Positions 19,399 to 28,981 are shown, numbered from the stretch's first letter. The stretch is 64,000 bases of DNA from Pseudothauera lacus (GCF_003034845.1 NZ_PZKC01000002.1:62001-126000); one strand, 5' to 3'. A program made the numbers and translations. Notes: generated by a model not told the origin, from the sequence alone.

Positions 19399-20490
19399 TC
19401 AGCGCTGGCGCACCAGCAGCAGTCCGCACTCCAGATGGTGGGTGTAGGGAAACTGGTCGAAGGCGGCGGCTGCGGCGATGCGATGGGTGGCGGCGAGCGC
19501 TTCGGCGTTGTCGCGCAAGGTCTGTGGGTTGCAGGAGATGTAGAGGATGTGCTCGAAGCCGGCGGCGAGCGCCACCGTGGCCGGGTCCAGGCCGCTGCGC
19601 GGCGGGTCCACGAACAGCGTCGAGAAGCGGTAGCCGGTCAGGTCCACGCCCTGCATGCGGCGGTACTCGCGCCCGCCGGCCATGGCGTCGGAGAGTTCCT
19701 CGCTCGACATGCGCACCATGGTGATGTTGTCGGCGCCGTTGGCCTCGATGTTGTAGAGCGCCGCGCGCACCGAGGACTTCGACAGCTCGGTGGCCAGCAC
19801 CCGCCCGAACAGCGGCGCCAGCGCGATGGTGAAGTTGCCGTTGCCGCAGTAAAGCTCCAGCAGGTCGCCGCCCGCATCTGCGGCCTGCGCGCGCGCCCAG
19901 CCCAGCATCTTGCGGTTCACTTCGCCATTGGGCTGGGTAAAGCTGCCTTCGATCTGCTGGTAGCGCAGCCGGCGGCCGTCGAGTTCGAATTCTTCCAGCA
20001 GCCAGTCGCGCTCCAGCACGATCTTCTGCCCGCGGCTGCGGCCGATGATCTGCGCGCCCAGTGCGGCGGCCAGTTCGCGCGCGGCGGTCTCCCATTCCGG
20101 GCCCAGCTTGCGGTGGTAGACCAGGCTCACCATCAGCTCGCCGGAGAGCGTGGCGAGGAACTCGACCTGGAAGATGCGCCGCTTGAGTTCCTCGCTGGCG
20201 ATCAGCGCCTCGCGCAGGCGCGGCATGGCGCGCGCGATCGGCGCGGCGGCGGGCGGGAAGTCGTCGAGCAGGATGGGTTGCTTGGGGTTGTCGGCGTCGA
20301 ACATCGCGTAGTCGACGCGTCCGCCGTGGTGCCACAGGCGGAACTCGGCGCGCATGCGGTAGTGGAGCGGCTCCGAGCTGAACACCTGCGGCTCGGGCAG
20401 GCCGAGCGGGGCGAAGTCGGCCTTGAAGCGGGCGAGCTTGTCGGCGAGCTGGGCGTCGTAGTGGGCGGGGTCGAAGATGGGCAGGGGCAT
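19399..20490 (-). CDS. trmA: tRNA (uracil-54-C5)-methyltransferase TrmA
   Basis: 363 residues, the usual length of TrmA (no TRAM domain). The SAM-binding motif is LLELYCGNGNFTIAL, and the catalytic cysteine lies in HILYISCNPQTLRDN. The FVDPPRSGLD motif and a C-terminal FPYTHHLECGLLL segment complete the signature. It forms ribothymidine at position 54 of tRNA. The ATG at 20490 is chosen because an upstream in-frame start at 20538 would add a basic tail absent from relatives. The trhP gene lies downstream of its start region on the same strand, so this stretch carries two tRNA-modification genes in a row. Confidence 0.96.
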   Translation of the reverse strand: MPLPIFDPAHYDAQLADKLARFKADFAPLGLPEPQVFSSEPLHYRMRAEFRLWHHGGRVDYAMFDADNPKQPILLDDFPPAAAPIARAMPRLREALIASEELKRRIFQVEFLATLSGELMVSLVYHRKLGPEWETAARELAAALGAQIIGRSRGQKIVLERDWLLEEFELDGRRLRYQQIEGSFTQPNGEVNRKMLGWARAQAADAGGDLLELYCGNGNFTIALAPLFGRVLATELSKSSVRAALYNIEANGADNITMVRMSSEELSDAMAGGREYRRMQGVDLTGYRFSTLFVDPPRSGLDPATVALAAGFEHILYISCNPQTLRDNAEALAATHRIAAAAAFDQFPYTHHLECGLLLVRQR

Positions 20491-20612
20491 GGGTGATGGA
20501 CGGCGGCTTCCACCGAAGCGGGTTACGCGGCGGAGCACCTAAAGTGGAACAACGAAGCGCCCTCCCCTTGAAGGGGAAGGAACCTGCAAATACGGGCTTT
20601 ACCAGTGTCGCA

Positions 20613-21998
20613 TTAGGGTGCCAGAAAACGGGCGATGAAGCAGGGCGCGGCCGGGTCGACCCCGGCGGGCAGGGCCAGCCAGGCGCGGTGGCCGCTGCCG
20701 GGCAGGCGCTCGATGGGGTTGCCGTCGGCGTCCTCCAGGCGGTCGACCACGGTTTCGACATTGCCGCCGGGCTGTACGAACTCCAGCCGGTCGCCGCGCC
20801 CGAAGGCGTTCCTGGCCTCGATCTCGATGCGTCCGCGTGCCGCGTCGAAGCCCGCCAGGTCGCCCACATACAGGCTGCGTCCGGACTCCGAATGGCCGCG
20901 CAGGTAGTTCTGGTGGTCCGGGGTGTGGTGGCGCTGGTAGAAGCCGTCGGTGTAGCCACGGTTGGCCAGGCCTTCCAGTTCGCCCAGCAGCGTGGGGTCG
21001 AAGGGGCGGCCGGCAAGCGCGTCGGCTATGGCGCGGCGGTAGGCCTGCGCGGTGCGTGCGACGTAGTAGGGGCTCTTGGTGCGGCCTTCGATCTTCAGCG
21101 AATCGACGCCGATCTCGACCAGGCGCTGGACGTGCTCGATGGCGCGCAGATCGCGCGAGTTGAGGATGTAGGTGCCGTGCTCGTCCTCTTCGGCCGGCAT
21201 CAGCTCGCCTGGCCGGCTGCCTTCTTCCAGCAGCCAGACCTTGCTGCCGCCCAGGTGGCGCGGCCCGCCGCCCAGCGCCGCGCCGCTGCGGGTGGCGGTA
21301 CCGACGGTGCCGAAGTCGGTGGGATTGCCGAGCGGCGCGCTGCCGCAGGCGTGCACGTCGCCGGCGGCGTTCTCGTCGGCTTCATGCAGCTTGTAGTCCC
21401 AGCGGCAGGAATTGGTGCAGCTGCCCTGGTTGGGGTCGCGGTGGTTGAAGTAGCCGGAGAGCAGGCAGCGCCCGGAATAGGCGATGCACAGCGCGCCGTG
21501 CACGAAGACTTCCAGCTCCATGTCCGGGCAGGCGTCGCGGATCTCGGCCACTTCGTCGAGCGACAGCTCGCGCGACAGGATGATGCGTTTCACCCCCACC
21601 GACTGCCAGAAGCGCACCGATGCCCAGTTGGTGGTGTTGGCCTGCACCGACAGATGCACCGGCAGTTCCGGCCAGCGCTCGCGCACCATCATGATCAGCC
21701 CGGGGTCGGCCATGATCAGCGCGTCCGGGCGCAGCTCGACTACCTCGGCCATGTCTTCCAGGTAGGTGCGCAGCTTGGCGTTGTGCGGGACGATGTTGCT
21801 GACCAGGTAGAACTGCTTGCCGGCGGCGTGAGCCTCGTGGATGCCGGTGGCCAGGGTATCGACGCGGCCGAAGTCGTTGTTGCGCACGCGCAGCGAGTAG
21901 CGCGGCTGGCCGGCATACACCGCGTCCGCGCCATAGGCGAAGGCGGTGCGCATCATCGCCAGCGAGCCGGCGGGGGCGAGCAGTTCGGGGCGTTTCAT
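20613..21998 (-). CDS. trhP: U32-family tRNA hydroxylation protein TrhP (YegQ)
   Basis: 461 residues. It has the U32 signature: MKRPELLAPAGSL, VHGALCIAYSGRCLLSGYFN and the cysteine cluster QGSCTNSCRWDYKL, then FEDEHGTYILNSRDL-like sequence (here EEDEHGTYILNS). These cysteines probably hold an iron-sulfur cluster. TrhP makes 5-hydroxyuridine at position 34 of tRNA from prephenate-derived chemistry in E. coli, and older annotation as a collagenase is wrong for this clade. It sits upstream of trmA on the same strand with 122 bases between. That gap contains a small TCCCC/GGGGA hairpin of no clear role. Confidence 0.93.
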   Translation of the reverse strand: MKRPELLAPAGSLAMMRTAFAYGADAVYAGQPRYSLRVRNNDFGRVDTLATGIHEAHAAGKQFYLVSNIVPHNAKLRTYLEDMAEVVELRPDALIMADPGLIMMVRERWPELPVHLSVQANTTNWASVRFWQSVGVKRIILSRELSLDEVAEIRDACPDMELEVFVHGALCIAYSGRCLLSGYFNHRDPNQGSCTNSCRWDYKLHEADENAAGDVHACGSAPLGNPTDFGTVGTATRSGAALGGGPRHLGGSKVWLLEEGSRPGELMPAEEDEHGTYILNSRDLRAIEHVQRLVEIGVDSLKIEGRTKSPYYVARTAQAYRRAIADALAGRPFDPTLLGELEGLANRGYTDGFYQRHHTPDHQNYLRGHSESGRSLYVGDLAGFDAARGRIEIEARNAFGRGDRLEFVQPGGNVETVVDRLEDADGNPIERLPGSGHRAWLALPAGVDPAAPCFIARFLAP

Positions 21999-22056
21999 GA
22001 GAATGGAGACGGGCGGGGGAAGGCGGGGTGGGGCGCGATTCTACCGCGCCCGCGCC

Positions 22057-22485
22057 TCAGGCCTGCTCAAAGCGGCGGCGAAAGCCGTCCGGTACGCCGG
22101 CAATCTTGCGTGCGCCATAGTCGAAGAAGACGATGCCGGTCTTGCCGCGCGCCACTTCGCGGCCGCTGTCGCGCTCGCGCATGCGCCACACCAGGTCGCA
22201 GCCGTACTTGCCGAACTCGCGGGCGTCCATCTCCACCTGCATGACCTCGCCGTGAAAGGCTTCGGACTTGTACTGCAGCGCGGCGTCGGCGACGATGATG
22301 CCCAGGCCTTCGACGTCCAGTTCGCCGTAGCCCATGGACTTCAGCCAGCGCACCCGCGCCTCCGAGACCACGGTGAGCAGCAGGGCGTTGTCCAGATGGC
22401 CGCCGTAGTTCATGTGGCTCAGATAGAGCGGGATCTCGGTGGCAAAGACGAAGCGGTCGGGCAGGTCGATGTGGATGCGGGCCAT
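22057..22485 (-). CDS. 4HBT-type acyl-CoA thioesterase
   Basis: 142 residues, a single hotdog domain. The catalytic region reads YLSHMNYGGHLDNALLLT, with an aspartate in the LDN motif typical of 4-hydroxybenzoyl-CoA thioesterase-like enzymes, and the helix ends in SEARVRWLKSMGY. It hydrolyses acyl-CoA thioesters; the acyl chain cannot be assigned. The Tol-Pal genes that often accompany YbgC are absent, so it is not called YbgC. The gene precedes trhP on the same strand with 58 bases between. Confidence 0.85.
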   Translation of the reverse strand: MARIHIDLPDRFVFATEIPLYLSHMNYGGHLDNALLLTVVSEARVRWLKSMGYGELDVEGLGIIVADAALQYKSEAFHGEVMQVEMDAREFGKYGCDLVWRMRERDSGREVARGKTGIVFFDYGARKIAGVPDGFRRRFEQA

Positions 22486-22553
22486 GGTGTCGGGCGGCAG
22501 TGAACCGCGGGTTGGGATGAGCCCGCGATGATAGCGCCAGAGCTCAGCGCTCT

Positions 22554-23132
22554 TCAGACAACTTCATTGCCTGCGGCTTCGGGCTTGGGCGGCAGTTTGC
22601 TGGCGAGAAAGTCGTCGAGGCCCTTGTGCACCAGCTCGAAGGTCTTCATGATCGCGCTCTCGACCTCGCCGCCGAGCACGCCGAGGCCGTCGAGGATGTC
22701 GCGGGCCTCGTTGAAGCCTTTCTCGAAGCCGCCGCGGATGAGATCGACGAAGTCGCGCGCGACCTGCTCGGCGTCGCCATCGGGGCGCTGTGCGGCAAAG
22801 GCCTCGAAGAAGCCGGTGGCGAAGCTGAGGATGCGTTCTGCCGTGGCTTCCGGGGAGTTGTCCTGGTTGGCGGCGGCATTCTCGATGGCATTGGGGCCGA
22901 GTTCGGCTTCCAGTGTTTCGTTGAGGCTGTCGATGGCGCTGCGGTAGAGCAGGGCGAGGGCGTCGTCGCCGGCCTTGATGGAGACTTCCAGCGAGGATTG
23001 CAGGATCTGCGTGTTGAGCGTCTGCTGCGCGGCGGCGCGGGTGTCGGCCGGGCGTGCGGCGGCAGGAGCAGCGGACTTGTCGGCGGAGGCGGGGCGGGCT
23101 TCGCCGGCGGGGCTGATGGGCAGTGCGGGCAT
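22554..23132 (-). CDS. DUF5610-like protein of unknown function
   Basis: 192 residues. A disordered alanine/proline-rich N-terminus (about 35 residues) precedes a helical domain with LEVSIKAGDDALALLYRSAID and SFATGFFEAFAAQ, which resembles the DUF5610 domain. No signal peptide, membrane helix or catalytic motif is visible. The ATG at 23132 is followed by MPALPISPAGEA, and the upstream sequence contains GGAG seven bases before it. It diverges from the adenine methyltransferase gene. DUF5610 proteins have no settled function; the family name is from memory and less certain than the gene call. Confidence 0.65.
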   Translation of the reverse strand: MPALPISPAGEARPASADKSAAPAAARPADTRAAAQQTLNTQILQSSLEVSIKAGDDALALLYRSAIDSLNETLEAELGPNAIENAAANQDNSPEATAERILSFATGFFEAFAAQRPDGDAEQVARDFVDLIRGGFEKGFNEARDILDGLGVLGGEVESAIMKTFELVHKGLDDFLASKLPPKPEAAGNEVV

Positions 23133-23280
23133 GGCGACTCTCCTTGGCGGTCGGCATACACGGCCGCGTTGCAGCGTTAACGGCAGCGCGGCACAGAACT
23201 TGAGGGCTTTGCTGCGCCGGCGCTTGTGCTGCGCCGGAGGGCGACTTATCGTGCGCGCTTTCCCCTGTCAGCTTCATCTC

Positions 23281-24525
23281 ATGCCCGAACCCGCACAACA
23301 ATCCGGCCTTGGCCTCATGGACGTTGCCACTTTCGGGCAGGTGTTCACCCCGGAAGCGGTGGTGGGCGCGATGCTCGCCCTGCGCCAGCGCGCCGGCCGC
23401 GTGCTGGAACCGTCGTGCGGCGATGGCGCCTTCCTGGGCCGCTTGCCGGGTGCGGTGGGCATCGAGCTGGACGCCGGCCACTGCCCCGCGGGCGCGCTCA
23501 ACATCGACTTCTTCGCCTATCCGGACAGCGAGAAGTTCGACACCATCATCGGCAATCCGCCCTACGTGCGCTTCCAGGACATCCTGCCGGAGACCCGTCG
23601 GCGGCTGGCCTCGGCGCATTTCGACGGGCGCTCCAACCTCTACCTTTTCTTCATCGAGAAGTGCCTGCGCCACCTCGCCCCGGGGGGCGAGCTGATCTTC
23701 ATTACCCCGCGCGACTTCCTCAAGGCCACCTCCGCGGTGCGCCTGAACCGCCTGCTCTACCAGCAGGGCAGCATCACCCACGCCATCGAACTGGGTGACG
23801 CGCGGGTGTTCGACGGCGCGCTGCCCAACTGCCTGATCTGGCGCTTCGAGAAGGACTGCGGCGAGCGCCGCATGCAGGTTGCCGAACTGGGCAGCGGTGA
23901 CGACGTCGCGGCGCTGCTCGCCGATCCGCCCTGGCAGGAACGCCACTTCGTCGAGGCCGGCGGCCACCTGATGTTCGCCCGCGGCGACTATCCGCTGCAC
24001 CTGGGCGACGTGGCGATGGTCAAGGTCGGCGCGGTGTCCGGTGCCGACGAGGTATACGAAGACATCCTGCAGGGCAATCGCGACTTCGTCTGCTCCTCCA
24101 CCGTGGCCACCGGGCGCACCCGCCGCATGATCTGGGTAGACCCCGGCGACCCGCCGCCGCACGCCCTGTTGCCCTACAAGGCGCGCCTCATCGCGCGCAA
24201 GGTGCAGAAGTTCGACGAACGCAACTGGTGGCAGTGGGGGCGCGGCTACTACCAGTCCGAGCGCCCGCGGGTCTACGTGAACGGCCGCACCCGCCAGCCC
24301 GCGCCCTTCTTCCTGCACCCCTGCACGCACTACGACGGCGCCGTGCTGGCGATCTTCCCGCACTGCGAGGACATCGACCTCGCCGCCTTCCGCGACGCGC
24401 TCAACGCCGTAGACTGGGCCGATCTCGGCTTCGTCTGCGACGGCCGTTTCCTGTTCACCCAGCGCAGCCTGGCCCACGCGCCGCTGCCGGAGCACTTCCG
24501 CCGCTTTCTGCCCGAAAAGGGGTGA
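23281..24525 (+). CDS. Solitary N6-adenine DNA methyltransferase (Eco57I/TaqI-like)
   Basis: 414 residues. Motif I is LEPSCGDGAFL (residues 43-53) and motif IV is GNPPYVRF (NPPY at 92-95), the pair expected of amino-methyltransferases that modify adenine. A KATSAVRLNRLLY segment and a C-terminal half of about 220 residues without known motifs follow; the latter is the likely DNA-recognition region. No endonuclease gene is adjacent, so it is either an orphan methylase or an RNA/other-substrate methyltransferase of similar fold. The ATG at 23281 matches the beginning of the conserved part; an upstream in-frame stretch is poor quality. It lies 88 bases upstream of gshA. Confidence 0.85.
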   Translation: MPEPAQQSGLGLMDVATFGQVFTPEAVVGAMLALRQRAGRVLEPSCGDGAFLGRLPGAVGIELDAGHCPAGALNIDFFAYPDSEKFDTIIGNPPYVRFQDILPETRRRLASAHFDGRSNLYLFFIEKCLRHLAPGGELIFITPRDFLKATSAVRLNRLLYQQGSITHAIELGDARVFDGALPNCLIWRFEKDCGERRMQVAELGSGDDVAALLADPPWQERHFVEAGGHLMFARGDYPLHLGDVAMVKVGAVSGADEVYEDILQGNRDFVCSSTVATGRTRRMIWVDPGDPPPHALLPYKARLIARKVQKFDERNWWQWGRGYYQSERPRVYVNGRTRQPAPFFLHPCTHYDGAVLAIFPHCEDIDLAAFRDALNAVDWADLGFVCDGRFLFTQRSLAHAPLPEHFRRFLPEKG

Positions 24526-24613
24526 AAGTGGCCTGCAGCCCTTGGTGTAACATTGCCCGCAAACAATCGCCGCAGCGCATCCGCCTGCGGCGTTCTTCGC
24601 GAGAACAGCCTCC

Positions 24614-25921
24614 ATGGTTCCCCATCTCACCACCGCACTGACCGGCCCCCTGCTGGAGCTGGAAAAGACCTTTCTCGACAAGGCCACCGAGATCGAACGC
24701 TGGATGCGCGTGCAGTGGCAGGACCACCTGCCACCGTTCTACGGTTCCACCGACCTGCGCAATTCCGGCTTCAAGCTCGCGCCGGTGGACCTCAACCTCT
24801 TCCCCGGCGGCTTCAACAACCTCAACGACGCCTTCATGCCCTTGTGCGTGCAGGCCGCGCAGTCGGCCATCGAGCGCATCTGCCCGGATGCGCGCAGCCT
24901 GCTGCTGATCCCGGAGAACCACACCCGCAACCAGTTCTACCTGCAGAACGTTGCCAAGCTGGTGTCCATCCTGCGCCTCACCGGGCTCAAGGTGCGCATC
25001 GGCTCGCTGCTGCCGGAGATCGCCGAGCCCACCGTGCTGGAACTGGCCAACGGTTCGACGCTGACTCTGGAACCCCTGCGGCACAGCAACGGACGCCTTG
25101 GTCTGGACGGCTTCGAGCCCTGCGCGGTGCTGCTCAACAACGACCTGTCCGGCGGCGTGCCGGAAGTGTTGCGCGGACTTGAGGACCAGTGGCTGATCCC
25201 GCCGTTGCACGCCGGCTGGCATGTGCGCCGCAAGTCCAGACATGCCGAATGCTATGACCGCGTGGCGCGCGAGTTCGCCACCGCCATCGGCATCGATCCC
25301 TGGCGCATCAACCCGGAATTCGGCGTCTGCGGGCAGATCAACTTCCAGGAGCGTACCGGCGAGGAATGCCTGGCCGCGCAGGTGGACAGCCTGCTTGCCC
25401 GCATCCGCGAGAAGTACAAGGAGTACGGCGTCACCGACGAGCCCTTCGTGGTGGTCAAGGCCGATGCCGGCACCTACGGCATGGGGGTGATGACGGTCAG
25501 GGATGCCTCCGAGGTGGTCGGCCTCAACCGCCGCCAGCGCAACAAGATGGCGGTGGTCAAGGAGGGCCTGGAGGTGCACGAGGTCATCATCCAGGAAGGC
25601 GTGCACACCTTCGAAACCGTCGAAGGCGCGGTCGCCGAGCCGGTGGTGTACATGATGGACCACTACGTCGTGGGCGGTTTCTACCGCGTGCACACCGAGC
25701 GCGGGCGCGACGAGAACCTCAACGCCCCGGGCATGCACTTCAAGCCGCTGGCCTTCGAGACCTGCTGCACGCTGCCCGATACCGCCCAGGGCCCGGATGC
25801 GCCGCCCAACCGTTTCTACGCCTATGGCGTGGTGGCGCGTCTGGCACTGCTGGCAGCTTCGGTGGAGATCGAGGAAACCGCACCGGCCGCCGACCTCGCC
25901 GAGCTGGCGGCGCTGGGGTGA
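24614..25921 (+). CDS. gshA: Glutamate-cysteine ligase, proteobacterial type
   Basis: 435 residues, matching the beta-proteobacterial/acidithiobacillus-type GshA (TIGR02049) and not the E. coli or plant types. Characteristic blocks are FYGSTDLRNSGFKLAPVDLN near the start, FPGGFNNLN and VVKADAGTYGMGVMTV late in the sequence, the last resembling an ATP-grasp-like loop. It joins glutamate to cysteine in the first step of glutathione synthesis. The stop is followed after four bases by gshB, and gshB overlaps apbE, so the three form one operon. Some sequence is unusually rich in leucine and asparagine at the start, as expected for the family. Confidence 0.95.
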   Translation: MVPHLTTALTGPLLELEKTFLDKATEIERWMRVQWQDHLPPFYGSTDLRNSGFKLAPVDLNLFPGGFNNLNDAFMPLCVQAAQSAIERICPDARSLLLIPENHTRNQFYLQNVAKLVSILRLTGLKVRIGSLLPEIAEPTVLELANGSTLTLEPLRHSNGRLGLDGFEPCAVLLNNDLSGGVPEVLRGLEDQWLIPPLHAGWHVRRKSRHAECYDRVAREFATAIGIDPWRINPEFGVCGQINFQERTGEECLAAQVDSLLARIREKYKEYGVTDEPFVVVKADAGTYGMGVMTVRDASEVVGLNRRQRNKMAVVKEGLEVHEVIIQEGVHTFETVEGAVAEPVVYMMDHYVVGGFYRVHTERGRDENLNAPGMHFKPLAFETCCTLPDTAQGPDAPPNRFYAYGVVARLALLAASVEIEETAPAADLAELAALG

Positions 25922-25925
25922 GACG

Positions 25926-26897
25926 ATGAGCACGACCCTGCGCCTGGCCTTCATCCTCGACCCGCTCGCCGCACTGAAGCCCTACAAGGATTCCAGCATC
26001 GCCATGATGCGCGCGGCCGCGGCGCGTGGCCACGAAATCTGGACCATCCAGCGCGAGGCCCTGGCCTGGCGCGACAGCGCCGTGCATGCGCGCGCCCTGC
26101 GCGTCCGCCCGCTGACCGGCGATCAGCCCTGGTACGAGGCCGGCGAAGCCGCCGTGGTGCCGCTGGCGCAGTTCGACGCCGTGGTGATGCGCCAGGATCC
26201 GCCCTTCGACTTCGAATACGTCACCGCCACCTGGCTGCTGGAGCGTGCGGCGGCCCGCGGCGCGCGGGTGTTCAACGCGCCGCGGGCGATCCGCGACCAT
26301 TCCGAGAAGCTCGCCATCACCGAGTTCGCGCAGTTCACCGCCACCACCCTGGTGGCGCGCGATGTGGGCGAGATCAACGCCTTCATCGACGAGCTCGGCG
26401 AGGTGGTGCTGAAGCCGCTCGACGGCATGGGCGGCAGCCAGATCTTCCGCGTCCGTGCCGACGACCCCAACCGCAACGTGATCCTGGAAACCCTCACCCA
26501 CGAGGGCGCGCGCACCATCATGGCGCAGCGCTACCTGCCGGCCATCAGCGCGGGCGACAAGCGGGTGCTGATCATCGGCGGCGAGGTGGTGCCCTATGCC
26601 CTGGCGCGCATCCCCAAGGCCGGCGAGACGCGCGGCAACCTCGCCGCCGGCGGACGCGGCGTGGCGATGCCGCTCACCGGGCGCGAACGCGAGATCGCCG
26701 AGACCCTCGCCCCCGTGCTGTGGGCGCGCGGCCTGATGGTGGTCGGCCTTGACGTCATCGGTGGCCACCTTACCGAGGTCAACGTCACCAGCCCCACCTG
26801 CTTCGTCGAGATCGCCGCGCAGAGCGGCTTCGACGTCGCAGCGCTGTTCGTCGACAAGCTTGAGGCGGCCTGCGCGCAGGCGCGGGGCGGCGCATGA
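25926..26897 (+). CDS. gshB: Glutathione synthetase
   Basis: 323 residues, ATP-grasp enzyme. It starts LRLAFILDPLAALKPYKDSS, as in GshB, and has the DPPFDFEYVTATWLLE segment. ATP-grasp motifs include VVLKPLDGMGGSQIFRV and the late EVNVTSPTCFVEI, where the NVTSP asparagine is the usual metal and substrate residue. It adds glycine to gamma-glutamylcysteine. Translation starts four bases after gshA ends. The stop overlaps the apbE start by four bases, indicating translational coupling across gshA-gshB-apbE. Confidence 0.97.
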   Translation: MSTTLRLAFILDPLAALKPYKDSSIAMMRAAAARGHEIWTIQREALAWRDSAVHARALRVRPLTGDQPWYEAGEAAVVPLAQFDAVVMRQDPPFDFEYVTATWLLERAAARGARVFNAPRAIRDHSEKLAITEFAQFTATTLVARDVGEINAFIDELGEVVLKPLDGMGGSQIFRVRADDPNRNVILETLTHEGARTIMAQRYLPAISAGDKRVLIIGGEVVPYALARIPKAGETRGNLAAGGRGVAMPLTGREREIAETLAPVLWARGLMVVGLDVIGGHLTEVNVTSPTCFVEIAAQSGFDVAALFVDKLEAACAQARGGA

Positions 26898-27952
26898 CCG
26901 ACCTGCGTTCATGGGGCCGCCGCGTTGCCCTGCTTGGCCTGCTGCTGGCCTGCGCAGCCCTGTTCGGGGCCTGCTCGCGCGCCGAGGTGCACCGCCAGGA
27001 GGCCTATGTGTTCGGCACCCGGGTGGATGTCTCGGTGTATGGCAGCGACCCCGCCGAGGCGCGCCGCGCGATGGACGCAGTGCTGCGCGAGTTCGACCGC
27101 CTGCACGCCGCCTATCACGCCTGGAAACCGTCCGAACTGACCCGCCTCAACGAGGCCCTGGCGCGCGGCGAGACGGTGGAGGTCTCCGAGGAGCTCGCCA
27201 TGCTGCTGCGCGATGCGCAGGCCATGGCGGCGACCGGCGGCGAACTCTTCGACCCCGCGCTGGGCCGCCTGGTCGCACTGTGGGGCTTCCATACCGACGA
27301 GTTCGTGCCGGTGCAGCCCGAACCCGAGGCGCTGCAGGCGCTGCTCGACGCCCGTCCGCGCATGGCCGACCTGAGCATCGTCGGGCGCCAGGTCTCCAGC
27401 CGCAACCCGATGGTGCAGATCGACCTCGGTGGTTACGCCAAGGGCTACGCGCTTGAGCGCGCCGCCGCCATCCTGCGCGAAAAGGGTTCCACCAACGCGC
27501 TGGTGAACATCGGCGGCAACGTCATCGCACTTGGCGCCAAGGGCGACCAGCCCTGGCGCATCGGCATCCAGCACCCGCGCGAACCGCGCCCGCTGGCCAC
27601 CATGCCGCTGTACGACGGCGAGGCCATCGGCACCTCCGGGGATTACCAGCGCTATTTCGAATCCGGCGGCGAACGCTTTTCCCATCTCCTCGACCCGCGC
27701 ACCGGCTACCCGGCACGCGGCACTCAGGCGCTCACCGTGCTGATCACCGGCCGCGAGCACGCCGGCACGCTGTCCGACGGCCCCAGCAAACCGGCCTTCA
27801 TCGCCGGTGACGCGTGGCGCGAATACACTCGGCGCTACGGCATCGACCACGCCCTGCGGGTGGCCGCCGACGGCCGCGTGGAGGTCACCCGTGCGCTGCG
27901 CGCGCGCCTGCAGTGGGTGCCGGGCAGTCAGGCCGACCTCGTCGTGGACTGA
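26894..27952 (+). CDS. apbE: FAD:protein FMN transferase ApbE (lipoprotein)
   Basis: 352 residues. A signal peptide ends in the lipobox LFGACS, so it is probably anchored to a membrane facing the periplasm. The ApbE motifs are present: GYAKGYALERAAAIL, VNIGGNVIALG, and a SGDYQRYFE... HLLDPRTGYPARG region with the magnesium-binding aspartates. It attaches FMN to threonine residues of proteins such as NqrC or RnfG. No target gene is in the window. Its coupling to gshAB is by a 4-base overlap, which may reflect operon convenience and not function. Confidence 0.94.
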   Translation: MTDLRSWGRRVALLGLLLACAALFGACSRAEVHRQEAYVFGTRVDVSVYGSDPAEARRAMDAVLREFDRLHAAYHAWKPSELTRLNEALARGETVEVSEELAMLLRDAQAMAATGGELFDPALGRLVALWGFHTDEFVPVQPEPEALQALLDARPRMADLSIVGRQVSSRNPMVQIDLGGYAKGYALERAAAILREKGSTNALVNIGGNVIALGAKGDQPWRIGIQHPREPRPLATMPLYDGEAIGTSGDYQRYFESGGERFSHLLDPRTGYPARGTQALTVLITGREHAGTLSDGPSKPAFIAGDAWREYTRRYGIDHALRVAADGRVEVTRALRARLQWVPGSQADLVVD

Positions 27953-27985
27953 AGAACTTTGCCCCCCCGCAGCGCTCTCAAGCGC

Positions 27986-28855
27986 ATGCGTACTCTCTTC
28001 CGCCTCTGCCTGATGGGTCTGGCCACGCTGCTGCTGGCCGGTTGCGGCGTGCGCTTCGCATACACCCAGCTCGACTGGCTGCTGCCCTGGTATCTGCGCG
28101 ATTTCGTCACCCTGCAGGGTGAGCAGCGCAGTGCACTGGATCAGCGTCTGGACAGACTGCTGGACTGGCACTGCCGTGAGCAGCTGCCGGATTACGCTGC
28201 CTTGCTGCGCGACACCCGGACGGCAGTGGACGAAGGCGCGCTGGATGCGCAGCGTCTCGATGCCCTGCTGGCCCGTGGCGAGGGCTTGTGGGACGTGCTG
28301 ATGACGGCCGTGGTGGACGATGCAGAGGCATTGCTGGCCAGCCTCGACGACGCCCAGGTGGCTGAGCTGGCAGCGGCCTTCGAGCGCCGCAATGCCAAGG
28401 CGCGCAAGGAGCATCTCGAAGGTTCTGCCGAGCACCTCCACGCCGGTCGCGTCGAGCGCATGGAGAAACGCCTGCGCGACTGGTTCGGCCGTCTCGAAGA
28501 CCCTCAGCGCGAGCAGGTGGCGGCGTGGAGCCGCGCCCTGCAGCCCACCGCCGAGGATTGGCTGGCGCACCGCGCGGCCTGGCAGCGCGCTCTTCTCGAC
28601 CTCCTCGGCCGGCGTGCCGGCGGCACCCTGCCGGCGGGCGAGCTGGAGCCCCTGTTGCGCACTCCGCAGGCGCACTGGGACGCCGCTTACCGCGCCCGCG
28701 TGACGCACAACCGCGCCCTTACCCTGAGCCTGTTGGCCGATCTCGTCAACGCCGCGACACCGCGCCAGCGCCTGCGCCTGCGCGCCGAGCTCGACAAGCT
28801 GGCCAGCCAGTTCGAACGCCTGGCTTGCGCTCCGTCGCTGCCCGCCCCGGCCTGA
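27986..28855 (+). CDS. DUF6279-like lipoprotein
   Basis: 289 residues. The start at 27986 gives a short lipoprotein signal (RLCLMGLATLLLAGCG) with the lipobox LAGC. The following VRFAYTQLDWLLPWYL segment is the hallmark of the DUF6279 family. The rest is helical and rich in Arg, Glu and Gln, possibly a helical bundle at the envelope. Family function is unknown. An in-frame TTG at 27959 would give a weaker signal. It lies 33 bases after apbE, so it may be the last gene of the gshA operon. Confidence 0.75.
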   Translation: MRTLFRLCLMGLATLLLAGCGVRFAYTQLDWLLPWYLRDFVTLQGEQRSALDQRLDRLLDWHCREQLPDYAALLRDTRTAVDEGALDAQRLDALLARGEGLWDVLMTAVVDDAEALLASLDDAQVAELAAAFERRNAKARKEHLEGSAEHLHAGRVERMEKRLRDWFGRLEDPQREQVAAWSRALQPTAEDWLAHRAAWQRALLDLLGRRAGGTLPAGELEPLLRTPQAHWDAAYRARVTHNRALTLSLLADLVNAATPRQRLRLRAELDKLASQFERLACAPSLPAPA

Positions 28856-28981
28856 GGCGGGGCGGATACAGTCGGCCGACGATTCGCCCCGGCGCTGCAC
28901 CCGGCGTTTCCCATCGCGGCGGTGTAGCATCGACGCTCGCCTGCCGCATGGCGATACCACCACCGTGCCCGAGAACCGCCC

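Noticed and set aside
20540-20612. TCCCC/GGGGA hairpin between trhP and trmA as a terminator
   Set aside because: Stem is only 5 bp and lacks a T run, and both genes run in the same direction, so a stop there is unsupported.
20493-22244. 583-residue frame opposite trhP
   Set aside because: It overlaps the real gene completely, lacks motifs and has no own control signals.
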